A stretch of 64,000 bases of DNA from Arctopsyche grandis (Eukaryota > Arthropoda > Insecta > Trichoptera > Hydropsychidae), in NCBI RefSeq assembly GCF_051622035.1, contig NC_135366.1:10175001-10239000 (forward strand). The letters are read 5' to 3'. Position 1 is the stretch's first letter. Each line of letters starts with the position of its first letter. A program made the position numbers and the translations under genes. Shown here piece by piece: positions 22,959-35,391 of this stretch. Under the pieces are notes generated by a model, which saw only the letters and a program-made list of their open reading frames with translations, ran no database searches and was not told where the DNA came from.

Positions 22959-24034
22959 TCTATAACATACATATATGTCTCGCTAATTTTCTTACGTATA
23001 GTAATTGTATTTTGCTTATATGTCTGGCAATTTTCTTATATAAAGTGTTTGTATTATGCGTATATGTATGTCTGGTCACAGTGACGCGTTCGAGTATTCT
23101 GTAATGTCACTGTGGCATTATTAAGTTAATGAATATTTTTTTGTATTGTATATTATAACATGATAAATTTCTCAGTTTGCGGTAATCTTTCGTTTTATTT
23201 TGCGTAATGCGTTCATTCGTCGTTTTTTTTTTTGTTTTTGATTAGACGTTTTATATGTACATATGTACATGGGTAACGTTTTATACAAATGTAAAAGTAA
23301 ACTAAATTAAATATTTATTGCAATGAGGAAATTTAACGATTATTCAACAATTTAATTAGTGCATACGGCAGTGATTGAGGCATGTTACAGGATGTTTGTT
23401 GAATAATTGTAGGAAAACGCTTTCCGATAACCTCAAACGCATGTTGTGCGTGAAATCCAATTCCTATACGTTTTTACGATTCAATATATATATGTACATA
23501 GTCAAGATCTTTCGATTTATTGGATCGAAGGCCGTTTCGATACAACTATCAATTATTCCAATAAATACAAAACGCTTTTTGTTAAAACTAGGACAGCATT
23601 CAAGTAGCAAAACATTCAGGTTTATTCTTCTCGTTTGCTCTATGCTGAGCGCCGTGGTCTTTCTATCATCTGGAATCCGGTGGTCGATCCGCTTCCACTC
23701 CTCCTGATCTTGTGCCAAGTTGAAAGATGTGTTTAGGGATGATATTCCATCATATGGGAGACTGTCCTCTCTTTCGCATTGTATCTAGTATCCCAATGAT
23801 TAACAGCTTCTCTAGACGCTCCACAGTATTCTTGGTGAAAAGAATCCTCTTTCTACAAATTGTGGAGTCTCCCCGAAACTGCCAGCCCTTTAGGGATGGA
23901 GATGCTTGTGCGTCTTGCGGTCCATTATGCGCAAGGTTTAAGGCACATACACACAATCGTACGGCACGGGGCGTTCTTGACCTCCTGTGGTGAAAAATCA
24001 TGTCTCACATCCGTTTTATCCTGTACTATCTCGA
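22959..24034. other. Non-coding DNA, possible LINE scrap
   Basis: A piece similar to 1486-1520 (GTGACGCGTT..TGTAATGTCACT) occurs at 23079-23113. The minus-strand frame near 23650-23720 reads LAQDQEEWKRI, which resembles the last residues of some LINE polyproteins, but it is too short to assign. Confidence 0.35.
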
Positions 24035-24235
24035 TTTTTTCCCAAAACTCACCCCCTGGTGTATTTTTAGTGATATTTTATCATTGTATTGACAGTGATC
24101 GATAACGATGAGTCCCATATTTGAAGAAATGTTGGAGTAACTCGTCGAAATAAAAATATCGTATGAATTAACAGGACATGAATACACGCTTAGGCATGGC
24201 GTGCCGCGCTTTGAGTATGTTCTTACCATATTAAC
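24035..24235 (+). repeat. Dispersed repeat family (AAACTCACCCC type), longest copy
   Basis: Runs from CCAAAACTCACCCCCTGG to GAGTATGTTCTTACCAT. It is colinear with 3370-3525 over both ends and with 5806-5912 and 52998-53095 (inverted) over the left part. About 200 bp, non-coding, no clear inverted ends. Confidence 0.5.
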
Positions 24236-25331
24236 CTTTATAAAATCCTACATAGTTCTATCTAATGAAACGAATTCACATAGGGGAGTATTTTTAAAAT
24301 TGCAACTTTTACATATGATAGCTATCTTCGTGTGAGCTTTTTGCTAGTAACTGGCATGCTCAGGGATAGTAACTGAGGAAGGTATTATCGGCCTTAACGA
24401 GTGCTGTCAGCCATCCACCCTTTTCTTAAAATTTTATAAAACCTCTCTAAAAAAAATTTTGTTTAACAAAAACGTGTTTTTGAATTAATGTTAACTGGAT
24501 ATTTTCAAGACAAGTTTAATATTTAGGTATTTACAGAATATCTGAAACAATTTTCGCTGTATTTGCTTTTATACAACCGTATTGACCACAGATTAATTAA
24601 TTTGAGTAATTTGAAACCACCAAGCAAAATAATCATTGAAAGTTATAATATTCATTGAAAGATTTTTTTGTCTGAAACGCGTTGATACTGAAATCAGATG
24701 ACACCATCGCTTATACATATGTATGTACTTATCCGCTTTTTAAAAGTTGATGCTTTTCGTGCGTCGCCGTAGATGCAAATATGACCCCATATTCTGAGCT
24801 GTGCACACATCTGTTCGTTAGGTTTGCGATTTCACTTCACCTTTTAAGGTGTATGAAATAATCAACTATCGCTTAACGTTTTATTTTGTAAGATCTTATT
24901 AAAAATTGCCGTGTCTCCCTCTCCTCCCACTTCTTCTGAAGTACATGGGTATTATTGTTCTAATCCGCCGATGCTAGCAGTGGCCCTTGTTGTGTCGAAC
25001 GAAGCGAAACCGGAAAACTTTCTATCAATCGATTAGTACTCTCCCGTCTGTATTTATAACCTTGTTTGCTCTTATGTGGCTGTATCGTTTCAATTCCTCA
25101 GGTGCGAATCGCACATTCTCGAATTTTCAACAAAAAACATGAAAAACTTTCGATCGGCACTTTTTTATCCAAAAGTAATTAAAACAGTATACGGTCTGAT
25201 TATGCTTATCAATAGTTATTTTACACATGTATATATACATAATACATACGCATTCCCTTTCACTAAATAATAATAGGAAAAGTTTCGTTTAAAGAAATCG
25301 CATTGCACAATTTATATTTTTATTGTTTCAG
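24236..25331. other. Non-coding DNA upstream of C3G
   Basis: No TATA-type promoter can be assigned. TTTTTATTGTTTCAG ending at 25331 is a good splice acceptor. The first C3G coding exon may therefore begin there as a downstream exon, with the true transcription start farther left. Confidence 0.4.
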
Positions 25332-25417
25332 TAGTCTATAATAATAAAATGATAATTGATTTTATAAACTTATGTTTCGAAATTGACTTTTGTGCGTGAA
25401 AAATTATTAACCCCGTA

Positions 25418-25429
25418 ATGGGATTGTGA
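25418..25429 (+). promoter_or_regulatory. Minimal upstream ORF before the C3G start
   Basis: ATGGGATTGTGA encodes Met-Gly-Leu-stop and ends 2 nt before the C3G ATG at 25432. If it lies in the mature 5' leader it would force leaky scanning or reinitiation. A second, longer upstream ATG lies near 25349. Confidence 0.45.
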
Positions 25430-25431
25430 AT

Positions 25432-28400
25432 ATGCCTCAGTATGATGAAAGCTTCATATTCGACGACAATGCCAATCAGCGCAGAAACAAAAGGAGTTAT
25501 CGAGTTGCAAGAAAAGGATATTTCCCTTCGTCTGGACACGAATCTTCGACCACTCTTGCAGGACACGGAACGTACGTGCTCAAGAATAATATAAACAATT
25601 TAAAGAAAAATAGGGACTTCGGGTCTAATTTAGCGCTCAGGGAAAATGGATATGGTGATGCCATTCTTTACTCGAAGTCGGAAAATAAAAGTTTTCCTTC
25701 CTTGTTGGACGACCCGTATAAACACAACAGTGACAAGTTTATATTCTCGCCGGATATCTATTCCATAAAAAATAACAACTATTATTCTTTCGCGGCTGGA
25801 AAGAGTTTGGAGAACTTGGCCAGTCACGGCTTTTACAATCCGATCAAGAACGGAAACGGCATTCTGTTCAATCATTCTCGAGGGAAGAGTCTGCAGAATT
25901 TGGCCGAAACGCCTAAATTCCAACAATCGTCCCATAAATATTCCAAGAGAAATTCGCAAGGATACCCTTCGAAGAGCAAATCGAAAGATTCGGTACTCGT
26001 CAATGGGAACTGTTATAGAATAAGCGATGGCTCTGCAGATAAAAAGGGAAAACGACTTTACGAAACGAATGGAAAGTATAAAGAGAGGCCTGCTCTGAAG
26101 TTGACTACTAGAATATTGGAATCAGGTGTTTACAGACAACTGGGAAGAAAAACAAGTTGCGATGAGAACGATGACAGTGGGTTCGCAGATGACTTGAACG
26201 GTATGAAATTCCTAAATCGTTTATTTTTCATTCATAATTCACTGTATGTACTTATTGAAAAGCGAAGAATTTATATAATATTTATTTATAATAATATCAT
26301 GAAATTCGATGTTTTTCTTCAACTTGTTATAAACATTACTCTTGCAAATCACAGATGACGCTTCTACAATTGCAAAAGTGTTGTGTAGATATATCGAGGA
26401 CAGCAGTTCGTTCATGTGTAATGAATGCTTGTTTATTATATTCATATTATTTACATATTTGTATGCATAATCTTCTATATGCGAGTATGTTTATGTTTCT
26501 CGTTAATTTATGAAGACAATATTTGCTCATGTGAGTGAGAGCTATCCAAACCATAATATCGCGAAAATGTGTTTATTAATTATGTTGATTACGTTCTCTC
26601 ATATTTACGACTACGTACCACAGTAATTGAGTGTAAGCTGAAAATGAAGGATGGTTAATTATTTTTTTTTAAGTATGCATAAGCTGTTTCCTATCTCATT
26701 AACGCTGTAAACGTTTTGTAAACGTGATTATATTGTAATTGAAAAATCTGCAAATCAAATTTAGTTGTTGCCCAAATCGTAAAATCCACGCAATGAATAT
26801 TAAACGACCGAATATTATTATTATACTAGTGTAGTATCTGCCCGTTGACATTCAGCGTGCGGTTTTGAAACTATGATTACACACAGGCCCGGCCCGAGAG
26901 CATGAGGCACCTCTAGGCAGATTAGTTTTCAGCCCCCCCCCCCCCGCACCTTAATTTTTGTTTAAATAAATTTTATAAGAGTTGTTGTTATGAAGTGTAT
27001 ATTAAGAAAAAATATAAAATTAAATTCACAATTTTGTATCCAAAATAGGCACGTGTTATGTTTAACATATTATATTAATAAAATAAAATTTGCAAAAGAA
27101 ACATGTTATTGTGGAACATATTTCAAAAAATACTACATATTTCTAAAATTAGAAATAGAAAGATTTAGACACTAAAATAAATAAATTAGATTTAGAAACT
27201 GTCTTTCATTCCATTTTAATTTGCATTTTAAACTTACAATATAATATAATATTTACAATATAATAAATAAAAATAAAATATTCAAAAACTATAAAATAAA
27301 TGTTTTCTGGATTTTGCTGATGCAAAATTTGTAATTAATTTTTCCATGTCGAGTTCTTTTAAAAGGTCTCTTTCAATATATAAAATAGCCAAACTATCTA
27401 ATCACTCCTGATTCATGTACCATATGCTCTTAAACTGATTTTTATAAACTTCAGTTTAGAAAAGCTTCTTTCCACGCTCGCCAAAGAAACGGGTAACATT
27501 AGGAAAATACGGATAGCTATGAATAAATTCGACAATAAAGACATTGATTTATATTCAACAATAAATTGAAGAATTTTATCGACTAACATTCCTTCATTCG
27601 AACATCATTGGTTAGGATATTTCATTTCCAGAAGCAAATCCATCCTGATATATGTATATATTTCGTTTAACGTCACTTTTCAGTCGTGTTAAATTCAAAT
27701 ACAATTCCATGTAACCATTTATACCGACGACAGTTTATTGTTTGACAAGTTTTATTCGTGAGTCGTTGATATTTGACGGTCGACTTCCTGCGTTTCTCGT
27801 AAATTACAATATTTTAGTCAGTATTTTTTTTTATTATTGCGCCCCTGCCCCTTTGAGCCGGCCCTGATTATACATACGTTTATATTAGCATGTCGACACC
27901 ACTGAAACGGATATTGAACATACGCGTACGTAAAACGCAACATTGATAATAATATTTATATTTTTGATTATTGGAAATATTACACGCTTGAATCATAATG
28001 ACGAATAAATCGCCCTTTTACAATATCGATACACACACAAGTACATATGTAGATAAGAACTATCTTCTGCCATCGAAATCAAACACTTTGATTTCACAAT
28101 TGTGTGCATCCAAAACCAGTCGGCTAAAAATATGTACATGTTTTCATATCTCAAGATAAAAACGGTTTATTAATTAATAGTTTGTACTGAAAATATTTCA
28201 ATTGTATCCTTTTTATGTATGTGTTTCATATTGTGCATTTGTGGTGATATACACATTTATGTTGTGGTTTATGCGAATTAATTGTCATTTTTTTTCAATG
28301 ACCTCATGCTCTTACATATATGTATGTAAGTATTTTGAGTAACTTGTACGCTTACTCATCAGTTCAGTGTCTCTTTGATCGTGTCTGCGTCTGGTCGCGC

Positions 28401-31400
28401 CCTGACCCTCAAAGTGCCAACTTCTCACCGTTTTCAAATCCAACGCCGATAATTGTGCAAATATTCCGAATTTAGAACCACTACAGTTTTTTATAACCTA
28501 TAAAAGGTGACTCGAGAGATATTTTCCTTGAAAGATTCAAACCTCCAAATAAGGTATGCTTTGAAAATCAAATATAAATCAGGATTTCATTGTTAAAGTT
28601 GCTGAATTGGAAAATTCTAAAATAAAATTACAAATAAAAAAGTCAAATTTTGTACAATGTATGAATTCATTTTGCTGTAATTATTATATAGTTATTAAAT
28701 AATTATATTCGCATTATTTTTTTTTTTGCCTAACTTAAAACCTGTTGCCGCGCGTTGTTCTCCTTGACCATATCAACTTTGATTGCATTTACCTGTGTTG
28801 CTGACTTTTTATATCAACTTTTTTTCACCAAGATCCACTTACTGTTTTACCCCAAGGGCGTTGTGATTTAATTGTTAATAAACCGTGTAAGCTTATCGTA
28901 TGCTATTCTACGATTCACACGACAAAATAGGAAACCGCAAATACCGCAATAATTATTTTATTAAGATACGATGTGTCCATTGCTTGTATGAAGTAAAAAA
29001 AATATTTATATATATACGTGTGGGCATTCAGTTCGAAGACCCGAAGGTGAACACTGTCTGAATTCATAAAGTGACATCATCGACACTCGCGAAAGTGTCA
29101 ATTAGCATCCCAATGTCCTTTCTGTTTCGCATATCTGATATTTATACCTAACTTAGACCGTCGACTTTTTCCTCCGGAGATTGAATGGATAAATTCCGGC
29201 GCGTCGTCGTTTTTGCGACAAGTCGACGACGCCCCTGCACTTTCTGACCAATCAGGCATCTGGTAATTCTGATGTATCGTAAGAAGGTAAGGTGGGATGG
29301 CATAGTTGCAAGGGCAGTGGCCCAGACGTTCGACGATGTCAATTCTATTTCGGTCTCACGATGCACATGCAGGGTCGCATCTAAAGCACCCATCTTTTGC
29401 CCAAATTGAACATATATTCAATATGTTGAATATATCCGCGTTGAAACAACATCAAACGTAGAGTTGCCAACAAGTCTATTTTTAAGAGAACATGTTCTCT
29501 TTTTTAATACAATTCTTTTGTTCCTTATCTTTTCTATGTAGTCCTCTTTTTCAATTTTGACAATAATTTTCTCACAAAATATGACGTGAGTGGAGAGGCT
29601 TTTGCAATATCTGGCCAAAATTCCAATGTAGAAAAAATATTTTCCATGATCAGCAGACAGTGGACTAAAGAATGAAAATTTCCACTGTCCGGGGTATTTT
29701 AAGCGTTGTATATAATTACAAAAATATTTCATCTTTAGAATTTTATAAAGAAATAAAAGAAAATAAGAAACGTTTGCACCAAATTAACAGTGTAGATAAA
29801 TATAGCAACAGAGATGATGAAATTGAGAGTAAGAATGAAGATGATTAAATTAATTTTTAAGCGCACTTTTCATGTTCCTAACTACATATGTATGTACTGG
29901 TTATTTTGAAATTGGAATAAGTCATATAATATTTCGCTTGAGATAGTTGGACTTTCCGTAAATTTGTTTTAAAAATTATTTTGATACTACATAAAAATAT
30001 ATGTATACATTATGATTTTTAACCTTATATGTAGATATAATCTTTCCCGTACTGATGGAATTTTACAACCTTGTAAAATAATGGTATTTTTGGTGCCTTA
30101 AATCAGTGCTTCCCAAATTGGGGGCCGTAGAATTTCAAATGTGTGTATTATAATTGTAAATTATAAATTTATAAATATGTGTATTACAATTGTAATAATT
30201 ACTGCCAAATAAACCTTTTAACTAGAAAAAAAATTTTTTAGGGGCTGGGAATTAATTCTTTCAGATTTAGGGGGCCGTGTCATGAAAGTAATTGGGAAGT
30301 AATTAAATGACTTATTTCACTTTAATAATAACCAGCACAATTGTAAAGAAATTTGTAAAAAATAAACATTTTTTGTTAAATGTTCTCTTTTTTTGTCCTT
30401 GACACTTGGGAACCCTAATCAAACGGAATAATTTTTCAAACGGAATTATTTGATTCGCATTGTAATCGAATTGCTAAATTAACATAGTTCTGCAAAATTG
30501 ATGCAATATTTTGTTATGTACGTTACATACATTTACAAGCTGTACAAAAAAAAATCAAGTCAAGTCAACAGTTGGATCCTTTTTGCAAAACTAATCTAAT
30601 TATTATATAAATGAAATGTTAACTTTTTAACTTTATCTGTGATTTGTACTACATATGGATATCCGCTTTGGCTTCCTGTCTTTGTTACCATAATTTCTCC
30701 CACTTCCTATGTTGTACTCGTTTGATTATATTTGTCTGGTGTGATATTAATTGGTTAATTTTATTGCAATTTCAGGTGTTGAGAACACGGAGGGGGGCGG
30801 CGGTGGTGGCAGCGGTCATAAAGCATCCTTTCGTGGTGCCAACAAGCTGGCTCGTCGTGCACGTTCCTTCAAGGAGGATCTACTGGAACGCATATCGGCC
30901 ATGCGTTCTCCAGGAGCACCCTCCACTCACACGGCACTACCTTCTCTTAGGTATACTATTCCAAATTGCTTAGTAGTCAAATTTATACAATGTGCATACA
31001 TTTATTGTATGAAAAAGTTTCATGAAATTAGATCCTTTCTATAAAACTATCATATTTCCAAACATGTTCTTTGTTTTGCATTAAACCTCCTATACGAAGC
31101 AGTATAGCATTGATGCAACCACCGAGAAGTGAATTTTTTCGATTGAAGAGAATTATTTCTGCAATACTGCTGGTCAAATTTAAATATTTGACTTCAAGTC
31201 GATCGTTTCCTATAAGATTTTGTCTATTTATCTGATTTCATTGTTGAAACGGTTCCTCATCAAATTGGCAAGACCATCCTACCTACTATTTGTCACCACT
31301 ATTTGAATATGATTTCAAATTTATAATCATAAAGATTTATTTATGTAGAAATTCAATACTGTAGATGTCGGTTAGGGGTAAAACTCGTAATGGCATCATG

Positions 31401-34400
31401 GTAGCATATGAAGTTTTATAAATAAATATAAAATTAAGATACTTATTAATAACATTCATCCTATTTTTTTTTTAGATCACAATCACCACTCAGTTCAAAA
31501 GGTCGTAATCAGCAGAAAGATGATCCAGAATCGAATCCGAGTAGAGATTTAGAATTATTAGTTAGACAAGTATGTCAATGTTTTTTTCTTGTGTATTTAC
31601 ATACATATTCATTTTTCGTTTATTAATTCATATTATTTATTTTAGGTTAAATGTGATTTAAAGCATTTTGGTGATGTGATATTGAAGAAAAAGCTTGAAA
31701 TGCTACCGGGTAACGGTACCATTGTTTTGGATACAATCACTAACATACATACAGGTATTTAGATTTGTATAACTTCTTCGTTGAATCATTGTTTAAAGTT
31801 CTCGATGAATAATTTTATTGTTCTTTTCGTTATCGTAGCTGTTAGGCCATATGTGCCACCGTTGGGAGCCTTTCCGTCGGCAAAACTAGGATCAGCGTTG
31901 ACTCGATTATGTCAAGCACTTGCGGATCTCATCAGACTATGCGATAAAAGTATGATAGCCGGAGAGAACTGTGCCGCTTTAGATAAAGCAAACGTTCAAC
32001 GCATTACAGAGGAAGTCCAAAAGGCAGTTGAGGTACAGATTTTTTTGGCGTTTGTATATAATAATAATAATTTACTGGATTTGTTTTTATAAATTTTTAT
32101 TATTAGGACTTGGCAAAGATTGCTGTTGAGGAAATTGCCGAAAATAATAATGCTGTCCATTTAAAATCAAACGGTACTACTGTTAAAGAGCCTAAGAATC
32201 TCAAATTGCAACCAAGGCCTGCTGCAGATGTTATGAGAATTTCATCTAACGATAGTCAGCGAAATTCTCTACCTGGTATGAGCTAGTCAATAATAATAAA
32301 CAAATAGTTGATTCAATAACAATAAGAATAAAAATACTTATTTCAGATATTCCGCTGACTCCACATGAACGCCAAATACTTGAAGGTGTAGGAAATGGTT
32401 TTAATATACGTAGTTCACATTCTACTGAATCAATATTGGATTCTGTTTCTCCTCAAGAACCTCCACCTAAACCCCCTATCCCAATTAGGTATTTCTCAAT
32501 ATTTATTAATTTTATATCTAATTCGTTTAATTATAGAATTAATTAGTCAATATTTTTCTCATAGATCACTAGTGACAGCTCCTCCATTACCGCCAAAAAA
32601 GAAACCAGTAGATTCGTGCCATCTATCTGCAACAGATCGGTATGTTAATTTACATATATACCGAATTACCCTTTTTGATATTTTTAAGATATATTTTCAA
32701 ATTTATTTTATTTTGTAGTTCATCACTTCAGTCTCACAGTAGTGGATCATTAGATTCAATGTTAAATGTTTCAAACGACGAAGAAATTAGGGCTATTATG
32801 GATCGAAATTCGACTAACTTTGACGATTCTTTACCGATGAGTATTGATGGTATAAAAATTGTAATACTTACATACACATACATACATATGTATATAAAAT
32901 TTTTGAAAACCTTTTATAATTTTTTTCAGGAACAATAGCTCCATTAAATAATAGATTATCACTGGAATCTAATTCTACATTAGACACAAGCTCAAATATA
33001 TGCGCAAATAATAATCATTTATCCAATGAAATGATTCCCCATTCATCTCAAATAGGCGATATTTATTTGGGTGAATCTGCCATCAATCCAAACATTAACC
33101 AACACAGGTTAATATTTGATAGTATTTTTAGTTATAATGTAAAATTTTATTCACTAAAACTTTATTCTTTTGTATACTAGATTTTCAAGTGAGTCTGGAT
33201 TTGTTTCAATGGGCAATACTCGTAATTCTGAAATATCTTATTCGAGCTTCAACAGTTCTTCACTTTTGCAACACCAGAAATCGTCACTGTCTTACATAGA
33301 CTCCACACCTACCCCGAGCGATTTACCGTCTTCTATGCTAACAGACTTAATCAATAATGACAAGTGTCAGATAGTATCATCGAATAAAGTTCTCGACGTG
33401 AGCAGTATGGCGAACGTCGTCCAGCATTCCATGAAAGAAATGTCGTCTAAAAGAGTTTTCGGTGTATACGGTAGAACGTTCACAACCAACGAAAGCTTCA
33501 ATTCGTCAATGTCCACCAATACTGTAGACATTCAAAAAACATCCGTACAATCGTTCGCCCAGAAGAATTCTACTCAAGCTATAGTCATTGACCAGAGTAA
33601 TACCAGCAGTAAAGTGAGCGTGAGCGTTAATAATACAAGTTTTTCATCGGAAAATTCCGACACTGTTCAAATTAGTTCTGAAAATAATGTATCGACTGAT
33701 GTGTGTGATTCCAATTCATTGCCGCCTGCTCTACCGGTCAAAACAAGAATAAACAGCAAACTGGGCTTTCAAAATGATAATTTAAGTGATCATAGTTTAT
33801 TTAATTCGTCTATTGATGATCAGACTATTGAATTCAGGTAATTTTATATACATATATTTTTTAATTTTATTGTAGACAATAGAACCTGTGTTTAATAATG
33901 CATATGTTGTCTCGATTAACCATGTATGTATTGTTTCTATTGCTTATAAGGATGTTTGTTGTTTTATTCAGAGATCGTATAACACCTTGTCCTATTCATT
34001 GCCACGCAGATGGAATGATGCAAAGGCCTCATACATTGATGGACCAATCATGTAGTCAGCCACCACCGCTTCCCATAAAGAAGAAACACAGTTAGTTTTC
34101 GATGTTTATATATTATTTTTTTTTTATTATAGTTTCCAACCTTCATTAATGTCATATTTAATGCTTAAAATGGTGATGGAAAATTAACACAATGGTGGAT
34201 TACTCATCTCTTTGACAGTTCTTTTAGTTTTATATACATATTTATTAATTCAAGCGATTACACTTTAAATCTCTGCTTTTTGTTAGTTGACAATATAAAT
34301 AGTATCTTTTCACAAGGCATAATATAATATTTTAAGATTGATAGTCTGCAGCTTCACCTGCAAAATTTATTTAGCCATCACTATGTGCGTTTTTTTTTTT

Positions 34401-35307
34401 GATAATATTTATTTCCACAATTGTATATCAGAAGCTTTAATTCTGGAAATTAGTCGGATTTTAATTTAAAAATTTTATTATTTATTATTTTAATTTTTTA
34501 ACAATTTTTTGTTGGAGTATGTAAGCTTATTGTTTATGTTAATCATATAAATGTGGAATCCTGTTTGATATTTGTTGTTACATGTTGCATTTTCAATGAG
34601 AACTAATATAACAATTATCATTAAAATCCCATTATATGTGTGTATATGTGTACCTGTTCATGTGCATCATATCATCTAGTTACAAAATAATTTGAAATTT
34701 GTTACATAATGACATTCATCTTATCAAGTTAGGTTTTTAATAAATTAAAATCATTCACTTTTTTATTTTTATTTGAAAAATAAATTCAGAAAATTGAAAA
34801 TCATTTTAATTTAAATAATGCTTCTTTGAATTGATTAAAGTTTCCAGTTAAAATCTAAATAAACCAAACATTTCAAATTGCCAGATTGTCATATACAAGA
34901 TGTCCATTTAAATGCATTGTCTTTTTCTCCGTTATAAATTCAATTTCAACATGATTGCATCGTCTTGTATATGTATTATCCTTTTTGATCTAATTATTCA
35001 TTAAATTTTAATTTCTATTGTAATAATTTTGAGCTAACCTTGTTTGTATCTTACTATTTTCTCTCTCCAAACATCTCATCTGCATTACGTGTCCACTTCA
35101 GTGTTCCAAAGTGTCGCTTATTCGGGTGAGTCTTTTATAGTTCAAAAACATTTGCTTGGAATTATTTTGCATGGAACCTTGCGTTCATCAACTGCAGTAG
35201 TTGTTTTTACTCATCACTTTTTTTTTTGTTTATTGCTTTTAACAAAATTCATTGCTTTTACAATTTTTTATATGCTTGTTTATTTAATGTATGCATACAT
35301 ACATATA

Positions 35308-35391
<84 letters not shown>

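Noticed and set aside
23464..24001. Possible LINE C-terminus (LAQDQEEWKRI) on the minus strand
   Set aside because: Only about a dozen suggestive residues; no further motif in any frame nearby.
25426..25431. GTG two codons upstream of the C3G ATG as an alternative start
   Set aside because: Nuclear genes rarely start at GTG and the ATG at 25432 has an adequate context (A at -3).
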